Made by a program: the position numbers and the translations under genes
Part shown: positions 7,258 to 15,118 of the stretch, piece after piece
How positions within the stretch are numbered: position 1 is the first letter of the stretch
Layout of the letters: each line of letters begins with the position of its first letter
Notes under the pieces: model-generated
What the model was told of the DNA's origin: nothing
Seen by the model: only the letters and a program-made list of their open reading frames with translations
Database searches by the model: none
DNA from: CAYSCS01 sp964429695
GTDB lineage: Bacteria > Acidobacteriota > Aminicenantia > Aminicenantales > Aminicenantaceae
Reading direction: 5' to 3'
Assembly: GCA_964429695.1 (NCBI GenBank)
Contig: CAYSCS010000049.1
Location: 1-21,848 of the forward strand
DNA length: 21,848 bases

Positions 7258-9165
7258 TTATGCTTCTACGATTTTGGGCACTTTTGGAGTCTGGGTTTTT
7301 GAACTTTCTTTTATTTTGTCCTTTTCTTCAAGAAGAGGTTTTTCTTGCTTTTTTCTCAAGAGCCTCTTCCCCTTAACGATGAGCTCTATCTCATCCGAGG
7401 TTAAGACTTCCTTCTCAAGCAGGGCTTCTGCTATCTTTTTGAGCTTCTTTCTGTTTTTTTCGAGTAATTCTTTTGCTCTATTGAAGTTTTTGGTGATTAT
7501 CTTTTTTACTTCTTCGTCAATGAGCTCCGCTGTTTTTTCGCTGAAGTTTTTATGCGTGGCTAATTCTCTTCCCAGAAAAATAAGGTCATCTCTTTCGCCA
7601 AAGGTTAGAGGTCCGAGGTCAGACATTCCCCATTGACAAACCATTTTGCGGGCTATTTCTGTCGCTTTTTCAAAATCACTGGCGGCACCGGTAGTGGTCT
7701 TATTTAGGAAAAGGTTTTCTGCTACCCTCCCTGCAAGAAGCACCGAAAGCTGGGCTTCAAGATAGTCCTTGGAGTAGGTGTATCTATCATCAAGAGGGAG
7801 CTGCTGAGTTATACCTAGGGCAAGCCCTCTAGGAATGATGGTAACTTTATGAATCGGGTCTGCCTCCGGGATGAGAGCAGCTACCAGCGCATGTCCTGCT
7901 TCGTGGTAGGCGGTGCTCCTTTTCTCTTCCTCACTGATGATCATGCTCTTCCTTTCCACCCCCATCAAGACTTTATCCTTGGCGTTCTCAAAATCTTTCA
8001 TGGTGACTACATCCTGACCCAGCCGCGCAGCAAGCAAGGCTGCTTCATTGACCATATTCGCTAGGTCAGCACCAGAAAAACCAGGAGTCGAACGAGCCAG
8101 AACCTGGAGGTCGACATCCTTGGCGAGCGGAATCTTTCTCACGTGGACTTTGAGGATTTCCTCCCTTCCCTTCACATCGGGCATATTGACCACTATGCGA
8201 CGGTCGAATCTTCCCGGTCTTAAAAGCGCGCTATCTAGGATATCAGGTCGGTTTGTGGCGGCAATGAGGATTATTCCTTCGTTGGAGTCAAATCCATCCA
8301 TCTCCACCAGCAGCTGATTCAGTGTCTGCTCTCTCTCATCATGTCCTCCTCCAAGCCCGGCGCCCCGCTGTCTTCCCACTGCATCTATCTCGTCGATAAA
8401 GATTAAGCAAGGGGCATGCTTTTTCCCCTGCTCAAAGAGGTCCCTTACTCGGGATGCTCCCACTCCTACAAACATCTCCACAAAATCAGACCCGCTTATG
8501 GAGAAAAAGGGAACGTCTGCCTCACCTGCCACTGCCCGGGCAAGAAGAGTCTTCCCTGTTCCCGGTGCTCCAACCAGAAGCACACCCTTGGGGATACGGC
8601 CCCCCAGTTTCTGGAATTTTTGGGGATCCTTTAAGAAGCCGATTATTTCCTGTAACTCTTCTTTCGCTTCATCCACCCCTGCCACATCCTTGAAAGTCAC
8701 CTTCTTTTGTATTCCTGAGAAGAGCTTGGCACGGCTCTTCCCGAAGGAGAGGGCTTTATTTCCTCCTGCCTGCATCTGGCGCATGAAAAATATCCAGAAA
8801 AGGATGAGGAGGAGGATGGGGAACCAGGTAAAAATGTAGGAAAGCCAGGGGGTGCGCCCTGTATCTTTGACGTTGATGCTAACTCTGTGTTCGCGAAGGA
8901 TTTTGACGAGGTCATCAAACTGGGGAGGGGCTATGGTCTTGAAGCTTGACCCATCCGTATATCTTCCTTTTATTTGACTGCCTTCGATGGTCACTTCTTC
9001 AACCTTATTTTCTTCTACTTCGTTGAGGAACTCGCTGAAACTTATTTCCTTTTTTGTAACCCCGGGTCCCTGAAGAAGACTCCAGAGGATGATAATCACG
9101 ATTCCTGCCACAATCCAGAAAAGAGCATTTTTAAAAGATTTAGCTGCTTTTTTACTCCTTGGCAT
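7258..9165 (-). CDS. ftsH: ATP-dependent zinc metalloprotease FtsH
   Basis: Membrane-bound AAA+ protease that extracts and degrades misfolded membrane proteins and short-lived regulators. At 635 residues it is normal length. N-terminal helix at about 13-31, a periplasmic domain, a second helix at about 108-128, then the AAA module: Walker A GAPGTGKT at 199-206, the pore loop MFVG near 231-234, Walker B FIDEID at 256-261 and the second region of homology ATNRPDILDSALLRPGRFDR at 303-322. The protease domain has zinc motif HEAGH at 421-425 and the third ligand Asp497 in TTGAASDFEKAT. The tail is long and Lys/Glu-rich. The ATG at 9163-9165 has an AAGGA site upstream. It is first in the ftsH-folP-cdaA-cdaR operon. 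Confidence 0.98.
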   Translation of the reverse strand: MPRSKKAAKSFKNALFWIVAGIVIIILWSLLQGPGVTKKEISFSEFLNEVEENKVEEVTIEGSQIKGRYTDGSSFKTIAPPQFDDLVKILREHRVSINVKDTGRTPWLSYIFTWFPILLLILFWIFFMRQMQAGGNKALSFGKSRAKLFSGIQKKVTFKDVAGVDEAKEELQEIIGFLKDPQKFQKLGGRIPKGVLLVGAPGTGKTLLARAVAGEADVPFFSISGSDFVEMFVGVGASRVRDLFEQGKKHAPCLIFIDEIDAVGRQRGAGLGGGHDEREQTLNQLLVEMDGFDSNEGIILIAATNRPDILDSALLRPGRFDRRIVVNMPDVKGREEILKVHVRKIPLAKDVDLQVLARSTPGFSGADLANMVNEAALLAARLGQDVVTMKDFENAKDKVLMGVERKSMIISEEEKRSTAYHEAGHALVAALIPEADPIHKVTIIPRGLALGITQQLPLDDRYTYSKDYLEAQLSVLLAGRVAENLFLNKTTTGAASDFEKATEIARKMVCQWGMSDLGPLTFGERDDLIFLGRELATHKNFSEKTAELIDEEVKKIITKNFNRAKELLEKNRKKLKKIAEALLEKEVLTSDEIELIVKGKRLLRKKQEKPLLEEKDKIKESSKTQTPKVPKIVEA

Positions 9166-9190
9166 CTTTTATGATCCTTATTTCGAGTGT

Positions 9191-9219
9191 ATTTTAACAT
9201 GATTTTTTTTATTTGTTAA
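9191..9219 (-). promoter_or_regulatory. Sigma-70-type promoter for ftsH-folP-cdaA-cdaR
   Basis: On the minus strand a TTAACA -35 (9214-9219), exactly 17 nt, then TAAAAT (9191-9196) with the extended TG before it. The leader to the ftsH ATG is about 20 nt. Confidence 0.7.
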
Positions 9220-9571
9220 TAAAATCGTGAAAAAATTGCTCTTTCCTATGATTAAAAGTCGAAAATAGTCATTAATTAAAGGGATTTTTAAGTTTAACAG
9301 TATTCAAAAGGCTAAGTAAATGAAGATGAAAAACTGAGTAAATAGTTGTGTAGAGGCTTAGGAAAAATATTGATTTAAAAAGTAAAAAATCGCCTAAATT
9401 AAAGAAAGATCATCCAAATTCTCTCTATTTATTTACTCAAGAGGAAAGAATCGCTTCTTTTACCTAAGCTTTTGCTTTTCTCAACTCTAGTCATTTTTAC
9501 ACTCCTACTTCTTGGTGAAGACTTAATCATTTATAAATTAGTTTTTCCTGAAAAAGCACGCCCACATTTGC
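9220..9571. other. AT-rich intergenic region between ftsH and tRNA-Ala
   Basis: No gene recognised. A plus-strand frame without an ATG stays open from 9403 to a TAA at 9595-9597 and would read a hydrophobic stretch (LLLFSTLVIFTLLLLGEDL). Its end runs into the tRNA promoter, so I do not call it a gene. Confidence 0.5.
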
Positions 9572-9600
9572 TTGACTCATTTTTTATCTTTCTGTAAGAT
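9572..9600 (+). promoter_or_regulatory. Promoter of tRNA-Ala
   Basis: TTGACT -35 (9572-9577), 17-nt spacer, TAAGAT -10 (9595-9600). The predicted start lies just upstream of the mature tRNA at 9616. Confidence 0.7.
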
Positions 9601-9615
9601 AAAAAAAGTCGTGGT

Positions 9616-9691
9616 GGGGCTGTAGCTCAGTTGGGAGAGTGCTTGACTGGCAGTCAAGAGGTCGGGGGTTCAAATCCCCTCAGCTCCACCA
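9616..9691 (+). tRNA. tRNA-Ala, anticodon GGC
   Basis: A full 76-nt cloverleaf. The acceptor stem ggggctg pairs with cagctcc and includes the G3-U70 wobble pair that identifies alanine tRNAs. D-arm gctc/gagt. Anticodon stem cttga/tcaag with loop ctggcag; the anticodon GGC is at 9649-9651 and reads GCC/GCU codons. T-arm ggggg/cccct with loop ttcaaat, discriminator A, and an encoded CCA at 9689-9691. Its 3' end is the boundary of the accessory island: the relic serine recombinase on the opposite strand reads into the last 12 bases. This is the usual picture for a tRNA used as an attachment site. Confidence 0.98.
9680..9691. other. Probable attachment-site half (att core) in the 3' end of tRNA-Ala
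   Basis: The recombinase relic ends here, within the tRNA acceptor arm. Many tRNA-integrating elements use the 3' end as core and carry their integrase next to it. I found no second copy of the tRNA 3' end elsewhere in the window, so the outer limit of the element is unknown and the exact core is inferred. Confidence 0.45.
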
Positions 9692-11188
9692 AATTGAATT
9701 AGTCGCCTCGCTCGGGGTTTCGCCCCTCGCTTCGGCGGGCAGATTTGCGAGGAAATCAAAGGGTTTTTTGAAACCTATAGAGAGTTTTTGCTGGCTAATT
9801 TGGCGGTTCGAGCCGATTTTAAGAAAATTTTTCATCTCGGAAAAATTTTCTTGCAAAGCGAGATTTTTGGCTTGGTTGGCTTCAATAATCCAGTTTCGGG
9901 TGAGTTCAAGCCAATGATTACCTTTTCGCTCAAAATCAGATAATTTCTCCTCCAAAGTTTTCTTTTTGCTCATCAGGGCGTTTTTCTTTTGCTGAAATTC
10001 AGCAAGCTCAAAAACACCATCAAGGTAAGCGTCAGTAAGCCGACTTGCATTTTTATTTTACGTTTCTCAATTTTCTTTTTGAGATTTTAAGCGAAAAGAT
10101 CTGATGTTTGGCGGTTTTCTTTTTTCCTTTCTTTCAGTTTATTCAAAAATCTATCCCGCCAAACATCGGGCAAAGAAACTTTTTGACACTGCTCTTTTAT
10201 CTGTTTGGCTGATTTTTCTTCTCCCAAAAAGCTTCTTTGAGAACATTTTTGAGTTTTGCTTTTTGTGGGTGCAATGGTAATAAATAAATTCCAGCCCTCT
10301 TTTCTTGACTTGTTTTTCAGCGGTAATCGCATAGCTGCACTCGCCGCATCTTCCAAAACCCAAAAAATTTGAAATCTTTTTGTTTTGACTTTTTGCGAGG
10401 CTTGCCTTTGTCTTTCAAAACTTGCTGTATTTTATCAAAAAGTTTCTTTGTAATCATTGGCTTATGGCTTCCTTGATGAAGTTCCCCGCGGTAAAGGAAA
10501 TGTCCGGAATAAAAAGGATTTTTCAAAATATGTTCAACAGAGGACAAGGACATTTTCTTTCCTCTTTTGGGTCCAGCTAAGCCAAGAGAAAACATTTTAT
10601 CTCGGATTTGAGACAAGGTGTAATTTCCCGTGGCAAAACCCCTTAAAACTCTTTGGTTTTGCTAAAAGTTTTCTTGTCAGGTTTAATAGTCCGCAATCTT
10701 GGTTCGTTAAAATATCCAATCCGGGCTTTTGCCGAAAGTTTACCACGACGTATTTTTTGCCTAATTCCTCGCAAAATGTTTTCTCGCAAATTGTCGGCTT
10801 AATATTTCACTTGCCCGAAAGCGACACTCAACATAAATTTTCTTTGCTGCGTCGCTTCAAACCAAAATGTCAGGGATTTTAGCGATTGGATTTTTCTGGT
10901 ATCAACGAGGTAGATAATTCTTTCGCCCTCTATTAAATTTCTGGCTAACCTGTTAGAGTTCCACGCTAAAATTCCCGAAGCGTTGCCTTTTTCAATTTCG
11001 CCAAGCATTTAACTAAAAATTGGTCTGGGGGGTTCTTTGGCTGTTCTGCTTTCGGTATATTCTTTAACAATAAAAGGATTGTTTTGCTTGGCGAAATACT
11101 TAAGCTCGGCAACCTGGGCTTCAATAGACAAAATTTGTCTTTCCTCTTCCTCGGTAGATTTCCTATAATAGATAAAGTATTAAATCAT
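9680..11188 (-). pseudogene. Large serine recombinase (site-specific integrase), degenerate
   Basis: About 503 codons' worth of a resolvase/invertase-type integrase. From the ATG at 11186-11188: YFIYYRKSTEEEERQ with the catalytic Ser; GILAWNSNRLARN; the linker TFWFEATQQRKFMLSVAFGQ; then the recombinase domain (SLSSVEHILKNPFYSGHFLY). A zinc ribbon follows (CGECSYAITAEKQ...YYHC...KCSQ), then KEQCQKVSLPDVW and a coiled-coil tail with FERKGNHWLE and FSEMKNFL. Nonsense TAA codons lie at 11180-11182, 11009-11011, 10799-10801 and 10087-10089. Frame changes fall near 10655, 10365, 10245 and 10050. The final TGA (9680-9682) lies inside tRNA-Ala. The wording is very like recombinases I remember from Candidate Phyla Radiation genomes. 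A clear ribosome site shows it was once expressed. Confidence 0.92.
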
Positions 11189-11197
11189 AGTTTTTTA

Positions 11198-11203
11198 CTC
11201 CTT
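11198..11203 (-). promoter_or_regulatory. Ribosome binding site of the recombinase relic
   Basis: AAGGAG on the minus strand, 9 nt before the ATG at 11186-11188. It fixes the ancestral start although the third codon is now TAA. Confidence 0.75.
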
Positions 11204-11205
11204 AA

Positions 11206-11439
11206 TTATTGAAAGGGCCACCTATTACACCGAAAATTTGTAAAATCTTTCTTTGCCTTTCGCCTTCGGCGTAAGAAAAAAATCGGCTCTAGTTTAGTGC
11301 CCCTGGCTAACTTAAAGTGGGTAAAATATGTCGTAACCTTACAAATTGCCCCTTCCAAATTGGCTGAGCCCAACTTTTTTTCAACCTTATTTGCAATCGT
11401 CTTCAGGTTTCTTAAAATAAAAAGATATAGAGTAAGATT
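11206..11439 (-). other. Open stretch upstream of the recombinase, possible remnant of a small basic protein
   Basis: A 77-codon minus-strand frame between TAG (11440-11442) and TAA (11206-11208) has no ATG. It reads VEKKLGSANLEGAICKV, then TYFTHFKLARGTKLEP, then a very basic tail FFLRRRRKAKKDFTNFRC. The stop falls immediately before the recombinase ribosome site, the spacing expected of an operon partner. I do not recognise it. A decayed small gene and plain chance are both possible. Confidence 0.3.
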
Positions 11440-11454
11440 CTAGAGTGAAATCTC

Positions 11455-11796
11455 ATGTCTCAATATCAAAGAACATAAAAAGAAGATTGGATAAGACCGA
11501 TTATTTATATTGCTTTATTCTTTGCGGTCATTATAATTGGAGCTGTTTTCTTAATGCCTGCCTACTGGTATCTCTGGTTGATTCACATCGTAGGAAGTCT
11601 ATTTTTGCTTGTGCGATGGCACGCGAAAAATTTTGCTTACCGCTGCCCTAAATGCGGACATTAATTAGAGATACTTGCTTTTACCGATTTCATAAGTTCC
11701 CATGGAGTGAGTAAAGAAGGCGGTTGGAAATATTTAAAATGCCCAGAATGCCATGAAAAATCAAGAGCAATTGTGATAAAGAAATTAAAGAAGTGA
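11455..11796 (+). pseudogene. Small membrane protein with C-terminal zinc ribbon, interrupted by two stops
   Basis: A single frame of 113 codons plus stop from the ATG at 11455. It reads MSQYQRT-stop-KEDWIRP, then two hydrophobic segments (IIYIALFFAVIIIGAVFLM and WYLWLIHIVGSLFLLV), then RCPKCGH-stop-LEILAFTDFISSHG, GGWKYLKCPECHEKSRA and a Lys-rich end. The paired CPKC/CPEC knuckles indicate a zinc ribbon. The TAA codons are at 11476-11478 and 11662-11664; there is no frameshift. The second stop stands where GHE-type ribbons have Glu, so GAA to TAA is the likely change. No function can be assigned. The protein text is coherent on both sides of each stop, which argues against chance. Confidence 0.75.
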
Positions 11797-11953
11797 CCGC
11801 CCCCCTACGTCCAAAGCGTTCACGTGGTCCACGGTGCATAAAAGCAGATAAAGGGCTTCGTTTCACTCAACTTTAATTCCCTTCGACAATTTTTTTATCC
11901 GCAAAAGTTAGCTGAAATGTGTATGCCCATCTTTACAAAAAAGCAATTGAGAT
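11797..11953. other. Spacer between zinc-ribbon relic and restriction-modification genes
   Basis: No gene seen. There is a short inverted repeat cgtgg-t-ccacg at about 11823-11833 with no T-tract. The two flanking genes converge here. Confidence 0.5.
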
Positions 11954-12547
11954 TTATTTATGATTTGGTCTTTTTATGTGCCTATTAATTCCATACCTAT
12001 TGTATATATCGAAAATCTCTTGGCAGAATTTAATCATCTTATTATCCCCTTCCTTTTCAGCTTGCTGGTAAAGCCTTATCAAGAACCTTTTGCCAAATTC
12101 TGTTTGAGAATATCTCTTTTTAAGAAGGTTATGTTCTGAACAAAGTGTTTGTCCATTGTCTAAAGTATTTTTACCTCCCTTATCAAGTGGAATTTTATGG
12201 TCAGCGTGTATTTCTACACCATTGTCTATCCCTCTTCCGCAGATAATACATTTAAAACCATCTCTTTTGAATATTTTTTCTTTTATCTGAGGTGGAAATT
12301 CATATAGCTCTTTCTGCTTCTCGTAATCTGGATCATACTTGTATATACCTTTCTTTACTTTTATTAAAAACCCTTCTTGGTGAAGCCTTCTTATTGCTCT
12401 CCATGTATCCCTTGGCTTTTTTCTATACAGTTTTAGATATTTTTCTTCAACGTAATCTACTACGGGTGCATGGCTCATATCCTGTTTGGGGTGGTTTCTG
12501 AAAAATTCCATTACTAAATCTGAAATTGATATTTTTACTGACTTCAT
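11954..12547 (-). CDS. Winged-helix plus HNH endonuclease, probable Type II restriction enzyme
   Basis: 197 residues. Residues 1-70 look like a winged-helix DNA-binding fold (helix SDLVMEFFRNHP, helix TWRAIRRLHQEGF, then a beta wing LIKVKKGIYKY). An HNH nuclease follows: FKRDGFKCIICG with Cys100/Cys103, EIHADHKIPLDKGG with His114 and His117, Asn near 127-131, and LCSEHN with Cys136 and His139 as the other zinc pair. The C-terminal helical part is Lys/Arg-rich. All catalytic and zinc residues are present. The ATG at 12545-12547 is 7 nt after the methyltransferase stop, so the two form one transcript. With an adjacent amino-methyltransferase, the simplest reading is the restriction half of a Type II system. 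The cleavage sequence cannot be told from the protein. Confidence 0.85.
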   Translation of the reverse strand: MKSVKISISDLVMEFFRNHPKQDMSHAPVVDYVEEKYLKLYRKKPRDTWRAIRRLHQEGFLIKVKKGIYKYDPDYEKQKELYEFPPQIKEKIFKRDGFKCIICGRGIDNGVEIHADHKIPLDKGGKNTLDNGQTLCSEHNLLKKRYSQTEFGKRFLIRLYQQAEKEGDNKMIKFCQEIFDIYNRYGINRHIKRPNHK

Positions 12548-12554
12548 AAGGGAA

Positions 12555-13352
12555 CTACTTTGAAATTATATTTAATTTGAGCTGGTTAATTTTAGCTTCG
12601 TTTATCAGTCTCAGTTTAGCTATCTGGCAATAATGTTTTTCAATTTCGACACCAATCCCTTTTCTTTCAGATAGAGCAGCCGCTATTAGGGTGCTTCCAC
12701 TTCCCATAAAAGGATCAAGCACAGTATCTCCCACAAAAGTAAAGAGTTTGATACATCTTTTTGGTAATTCTACGGGGAAAGGGGCGGGATGTCCGACTCT
12801 TTTTTTACTCTCTCCCATAAAGGTCCAGACTCCATTGGTCCAATCTAAGAATTCTTTTTTTGTTATGTCAGATTTTCTACTTCCGCTTAACTTTTTCCAT
12901 CTTTTTTTATAAAGAATGACAATCATCTCTACCGGTGCAATTACATAGGGAGCAGCTGCAGAAAGCCATGAACCCCAGGCAGTTCTTCTTGAAATATTTT
13001 GTTCGTTCCAGACAATCGTCGAATGGTATTTAAATCCTATATCTTTTGCTATAGCTACTATGTCAGCATAGACGCTTTGCTGACCTCCTTTATTTTTATC
13101 CAGAGGAATATTCAGACAAAATCGAGCATCATCTTTTAAAAGCATGTAGGCTTTTTCAAGCCATTTACGAGTGAATTCAAGGTAAACTCTATAAGGAATT
13201 TTATCATCATAAGATTTATATCTGATATCCACATTATAAGGAGGAGAGGTAACAATTAAATCTATAGAATTCGACCTGACACATTCAGTAGTTACAAAGT
13301 CATCGTTGTATATTTCAATGTCATTTTGCCTGAAATATAGTTTATTATTCAT
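12555..13352 (-). CDS. Site-specific DNA methyltransferase (N4-cytosine or N6-adenine, beta class)
   Basis: 265 residues. Motif IV is TSPPYNVDI at 35-43 and the SAM-binding motif I is LDPFMGSGSTL at 212-222. The catalytic motif therefore precedes the SAM motif, the beta-class order. SPPY favours N4-cytosine methylation but N6-adenine enzymes of this class also use it. WTFMGESKKRVGHPAPFPVELPKRC at 176-200 is the conserved segment that precedes motif I in this group. The ATG at 13350-13352 follows AT-rich DNA without a convincing promoter. The HNH nuclease gene starts 7 nt after the stop. As a pair they would methylate and cleave the same site. The gene is intact although the genes on both sides of the pair are broken. 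Confidence 0.93.
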   Translation of the reverse strand: MNNKLYFRQNDIEIYNDDFVTTECVRSNSIDLIVTSPPYNVDIRYKSYDDKIPYRVYLEFTRKWLEKAYMLLKDDARFCLNIPLDKNKGGQQSVYADIVAIAKDIGFKYHSTIVWNEQNISRRTAWGSWLSAAAPYVIAPVEMIVILYKKRWKKLSGSRKSDITKKEFLDWTNGVWTFMGESKKRVGHPAPFPVELPKRCIKLFTFVGDTVLDPFMGSGSTLIAAALSERKGIGVEIEKHYCQIAKLRLINEAKINQLKLNIISK

Positions 13353-13820
13353 ATCGATTTATTAATTTTAGAAATTCCACTCTCTTCAATATACATACTA
13401 TAATTATAATTATTTAATTTCACATTTATGCTTATATTATATCTAAGTTATTTATTTCTTTAAAATACTTTTGACTTCAATTTTACTCTTAAATTGAGAG
13501 GAATCGCAGGAATTTTGGTTTAAAAGATTTTTTCGGCCTATTGAATGAGAAAATTTTTCAAGGGGGATTCTTTTTTTATGAACTTAATATAATGTAACTA
13601 TTGGTTTCGAGAAAATTAGCCGGAATGGATTGAGCATTTGAATTTATTTCGGCTTATAATTTTTCAGGATTTTTTTAACATCTATGATCATTTCGGGATT
13701 TTGCAGGTAAACCTGGAGAATTCGACATGTCAGAGCGTCTGTAAAGAAGCTTTAAATGATGATTTTTTTGTAAAATTGATGATGACTGTTTCGTATCTTA
13801 TTTATTCAATTTAATTCATT
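13353..13820. other. AT-rich gap between the methyltransferase and the ISL3 element
   Basis: Contains several TATAAT-like runs upstream of the methyltransferase, none with a good -35 at the right distance. I see no gene, RNA or repeat array. Confidence 0.5.
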
Positions 13821-13822
13821 GA

Positions 13823-13844
13823 TTCTCTTTCATTTCGTATGGGT
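13823..13844. repeat. Left terminal inverted repeat of the ISL3 element
   Basis: Begins ttctctttcattt (13 bases identical to the inverted right end), then cgtatgggt where the right end has gtgtgggt. That is one gap and one mismatch over about 22 nt. Confidence 0.85.
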
Positions 13845-13917
13845 AGAGCATATTTAATCATGGCATGGACACATGGTGGGATTCCAGATGAAGTCTAAGC
13901 TGAAAGGAATTATTTGG

Positions 13918-15111
13918 ATGGATGAGTTGACACTTTTTACGATGGCTCTGGGCCTGTGCAAGCCATGGCATGTGGTCGATATTCAGTTTTCCAAGGAAGA
14001 GGGTCGGCTGGACCTGAAGATTGATTTTTCCAGGGGGGCGAGGTTTCCTTGTCCGTCGTGCGGGGAGGAAGAAGGCGGCGTTCATGATACGAAGGATCGG
14101 AGGTGGCGGCATCTGAACTTCTTTCAGTAAGAGACCTATCTTCACGCCTGCGTCCCTCGGGTACGATGTAGGCAATGCGGGATTTGAGAAGTGGAGGTGC
14201 CCTGGGCTCTGCCGGGGATCGGGTTTACCCTGCTATTTGAGATCCTGGTGCTGCAGCTGAGTCGGGAGATGTCGGTGGCCGGGGTGGGGGAGGTCACGGG
14301 AGAGCAGGCGAATCGCATTTGGCGGATTCTTGGGCATTATGTGGAACGAGCCAGGCGCTGGGTCGATCTTTCCGGGTTTCGTTTTCTTGGGATGGACGAG
14401 TTTTCGCTGCGCAAAGGGCATGTTTATATGATGTCTTTCAGCGATTTGGAAGCCTTTCGGGTGATTTATCTTGGGGAAAGCCGGAGGAAAGAGGTCGTCG
14501 AGGAGTTTGTGGGGGACCTGAGGGGACGAGGCGCAGATCTGGGGCAGATAGAGCCTGTCTGTTGCCACATGTGGGATCCCTATTTGCATGGGTTGTGGAA
14601 CAATGTTTGCCAGGCTCAAGTCGTGTTTGATCGCTTTCCCATCATGCACTAGCTGAACAAGGCTATGGAAAAGGTTCGTTGGCTGGAGCAGAGAGAAAAC
14701 AAGGCGCTGAAGAAGACACGCAACCTGACACGGGAGCAGGAGGAACAGCTGGAGAAGTTGAGACGTCTGGACTTGAAGACAGCCCGGGCCTATTACCTCG
14801 AGCTGGCCTTGGCGAGGTTTTGGGAGTTTATGGATCCGGCTCGCGCAGCCTTTTATTTGAAACGCTGGTATTTTTGGGCGACTTATAGCCGGCTGAAGCC
14901 GATCATCGAGGTGGCCAAGGCGATTAAGCGCTATTGGAACGGAGTGGTCAGTTTTACAACGTCTCGGATAAGGAACGGCGTAGTGTAGGGGCTGAACTCG
15001 AAGATCAAGACGGCTATGAAAAGGGCTTCCGGCTTCAAGCTTTACGCCTATCTTCGTCCTATCGTGTATCTCGTATCCGGGAAATATGTTTCGATTGACC
15101 CACACAAATGA
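13918..15111 (+). pseudogene. ISL3-family transposase, disrupted by four nonsense codons
   Basis: One uninterrupted frame of 397 codons plus stop, with no indel. It starts MDELTLFTMALGLCKPW, has a zinc-finger part (PCPSCG, CRQCG), RHLNFF, the first catalytic Asp in GMDEFS, and the late conserved block LKTARAYYLELAL, LKRWYFWATYSRL and SRIRNGVV-stop-GLNSKIKTAMKRA. Stops: TAA 14128-14130, TGA 14185-14187, TAG 14650-14652, TAG 14986-14988. The second catalytic Asp is His (VCCHMW, codon 14566-14568). The last stop falls where family members have the catalytic Glu of EGLN. FDRFP replaces the usual FDRFH. The terminal TGA lies inside the right inverted repeat. The protein is dead by several criteria. 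Confidence 0.93.
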
Positions 15112-15118
15112 AAGAGAA
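15098..15118. repeat. Right terminal inverted repeat of the ISL3 element
   Basis: Reads acccacacaaatgaaagaga, then a; its complement matches the left repeat at 13823-13844 with one gap and one mismatch. It overlaps the transposase stop codon. Confidence 0.85.

Noticed and set aside
9403..9597. An open hydrophobic stretch before tRNA-Ala
   Set aside because: No start codon or ribosome site, and its end overlaps the tRNA promoter. Expected by chance in T-rich DNA.
11445..11651. A 68-codon plus-strand frame overlapping the zinc-ribbon relic
   Set aside because: It lies in a different frame from the membrane/zinc-ribbon text and has no recognisable features. The relic frame explains the sequence better.
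3984..11664. Reassignment of TAA to glutamate, suggested by several in-frame TAA at Glu-like positions
   Set aside because: pdxJ, folP, ftsH and cdaR all end with TAA at the normal family length, and the broken genes also carry frameshifts, TAG, TGA and active-site losses. Pseudogenisation explains everything.
14233..15105. A 290-codon open frame antisense to the ISL3 transposase
   Set aside because: It is a shadow of the G+C-rich transposase. Its text is His/Gln/Pro-rich with no domain, while the opposite frame is a clear ISL3 transposase.
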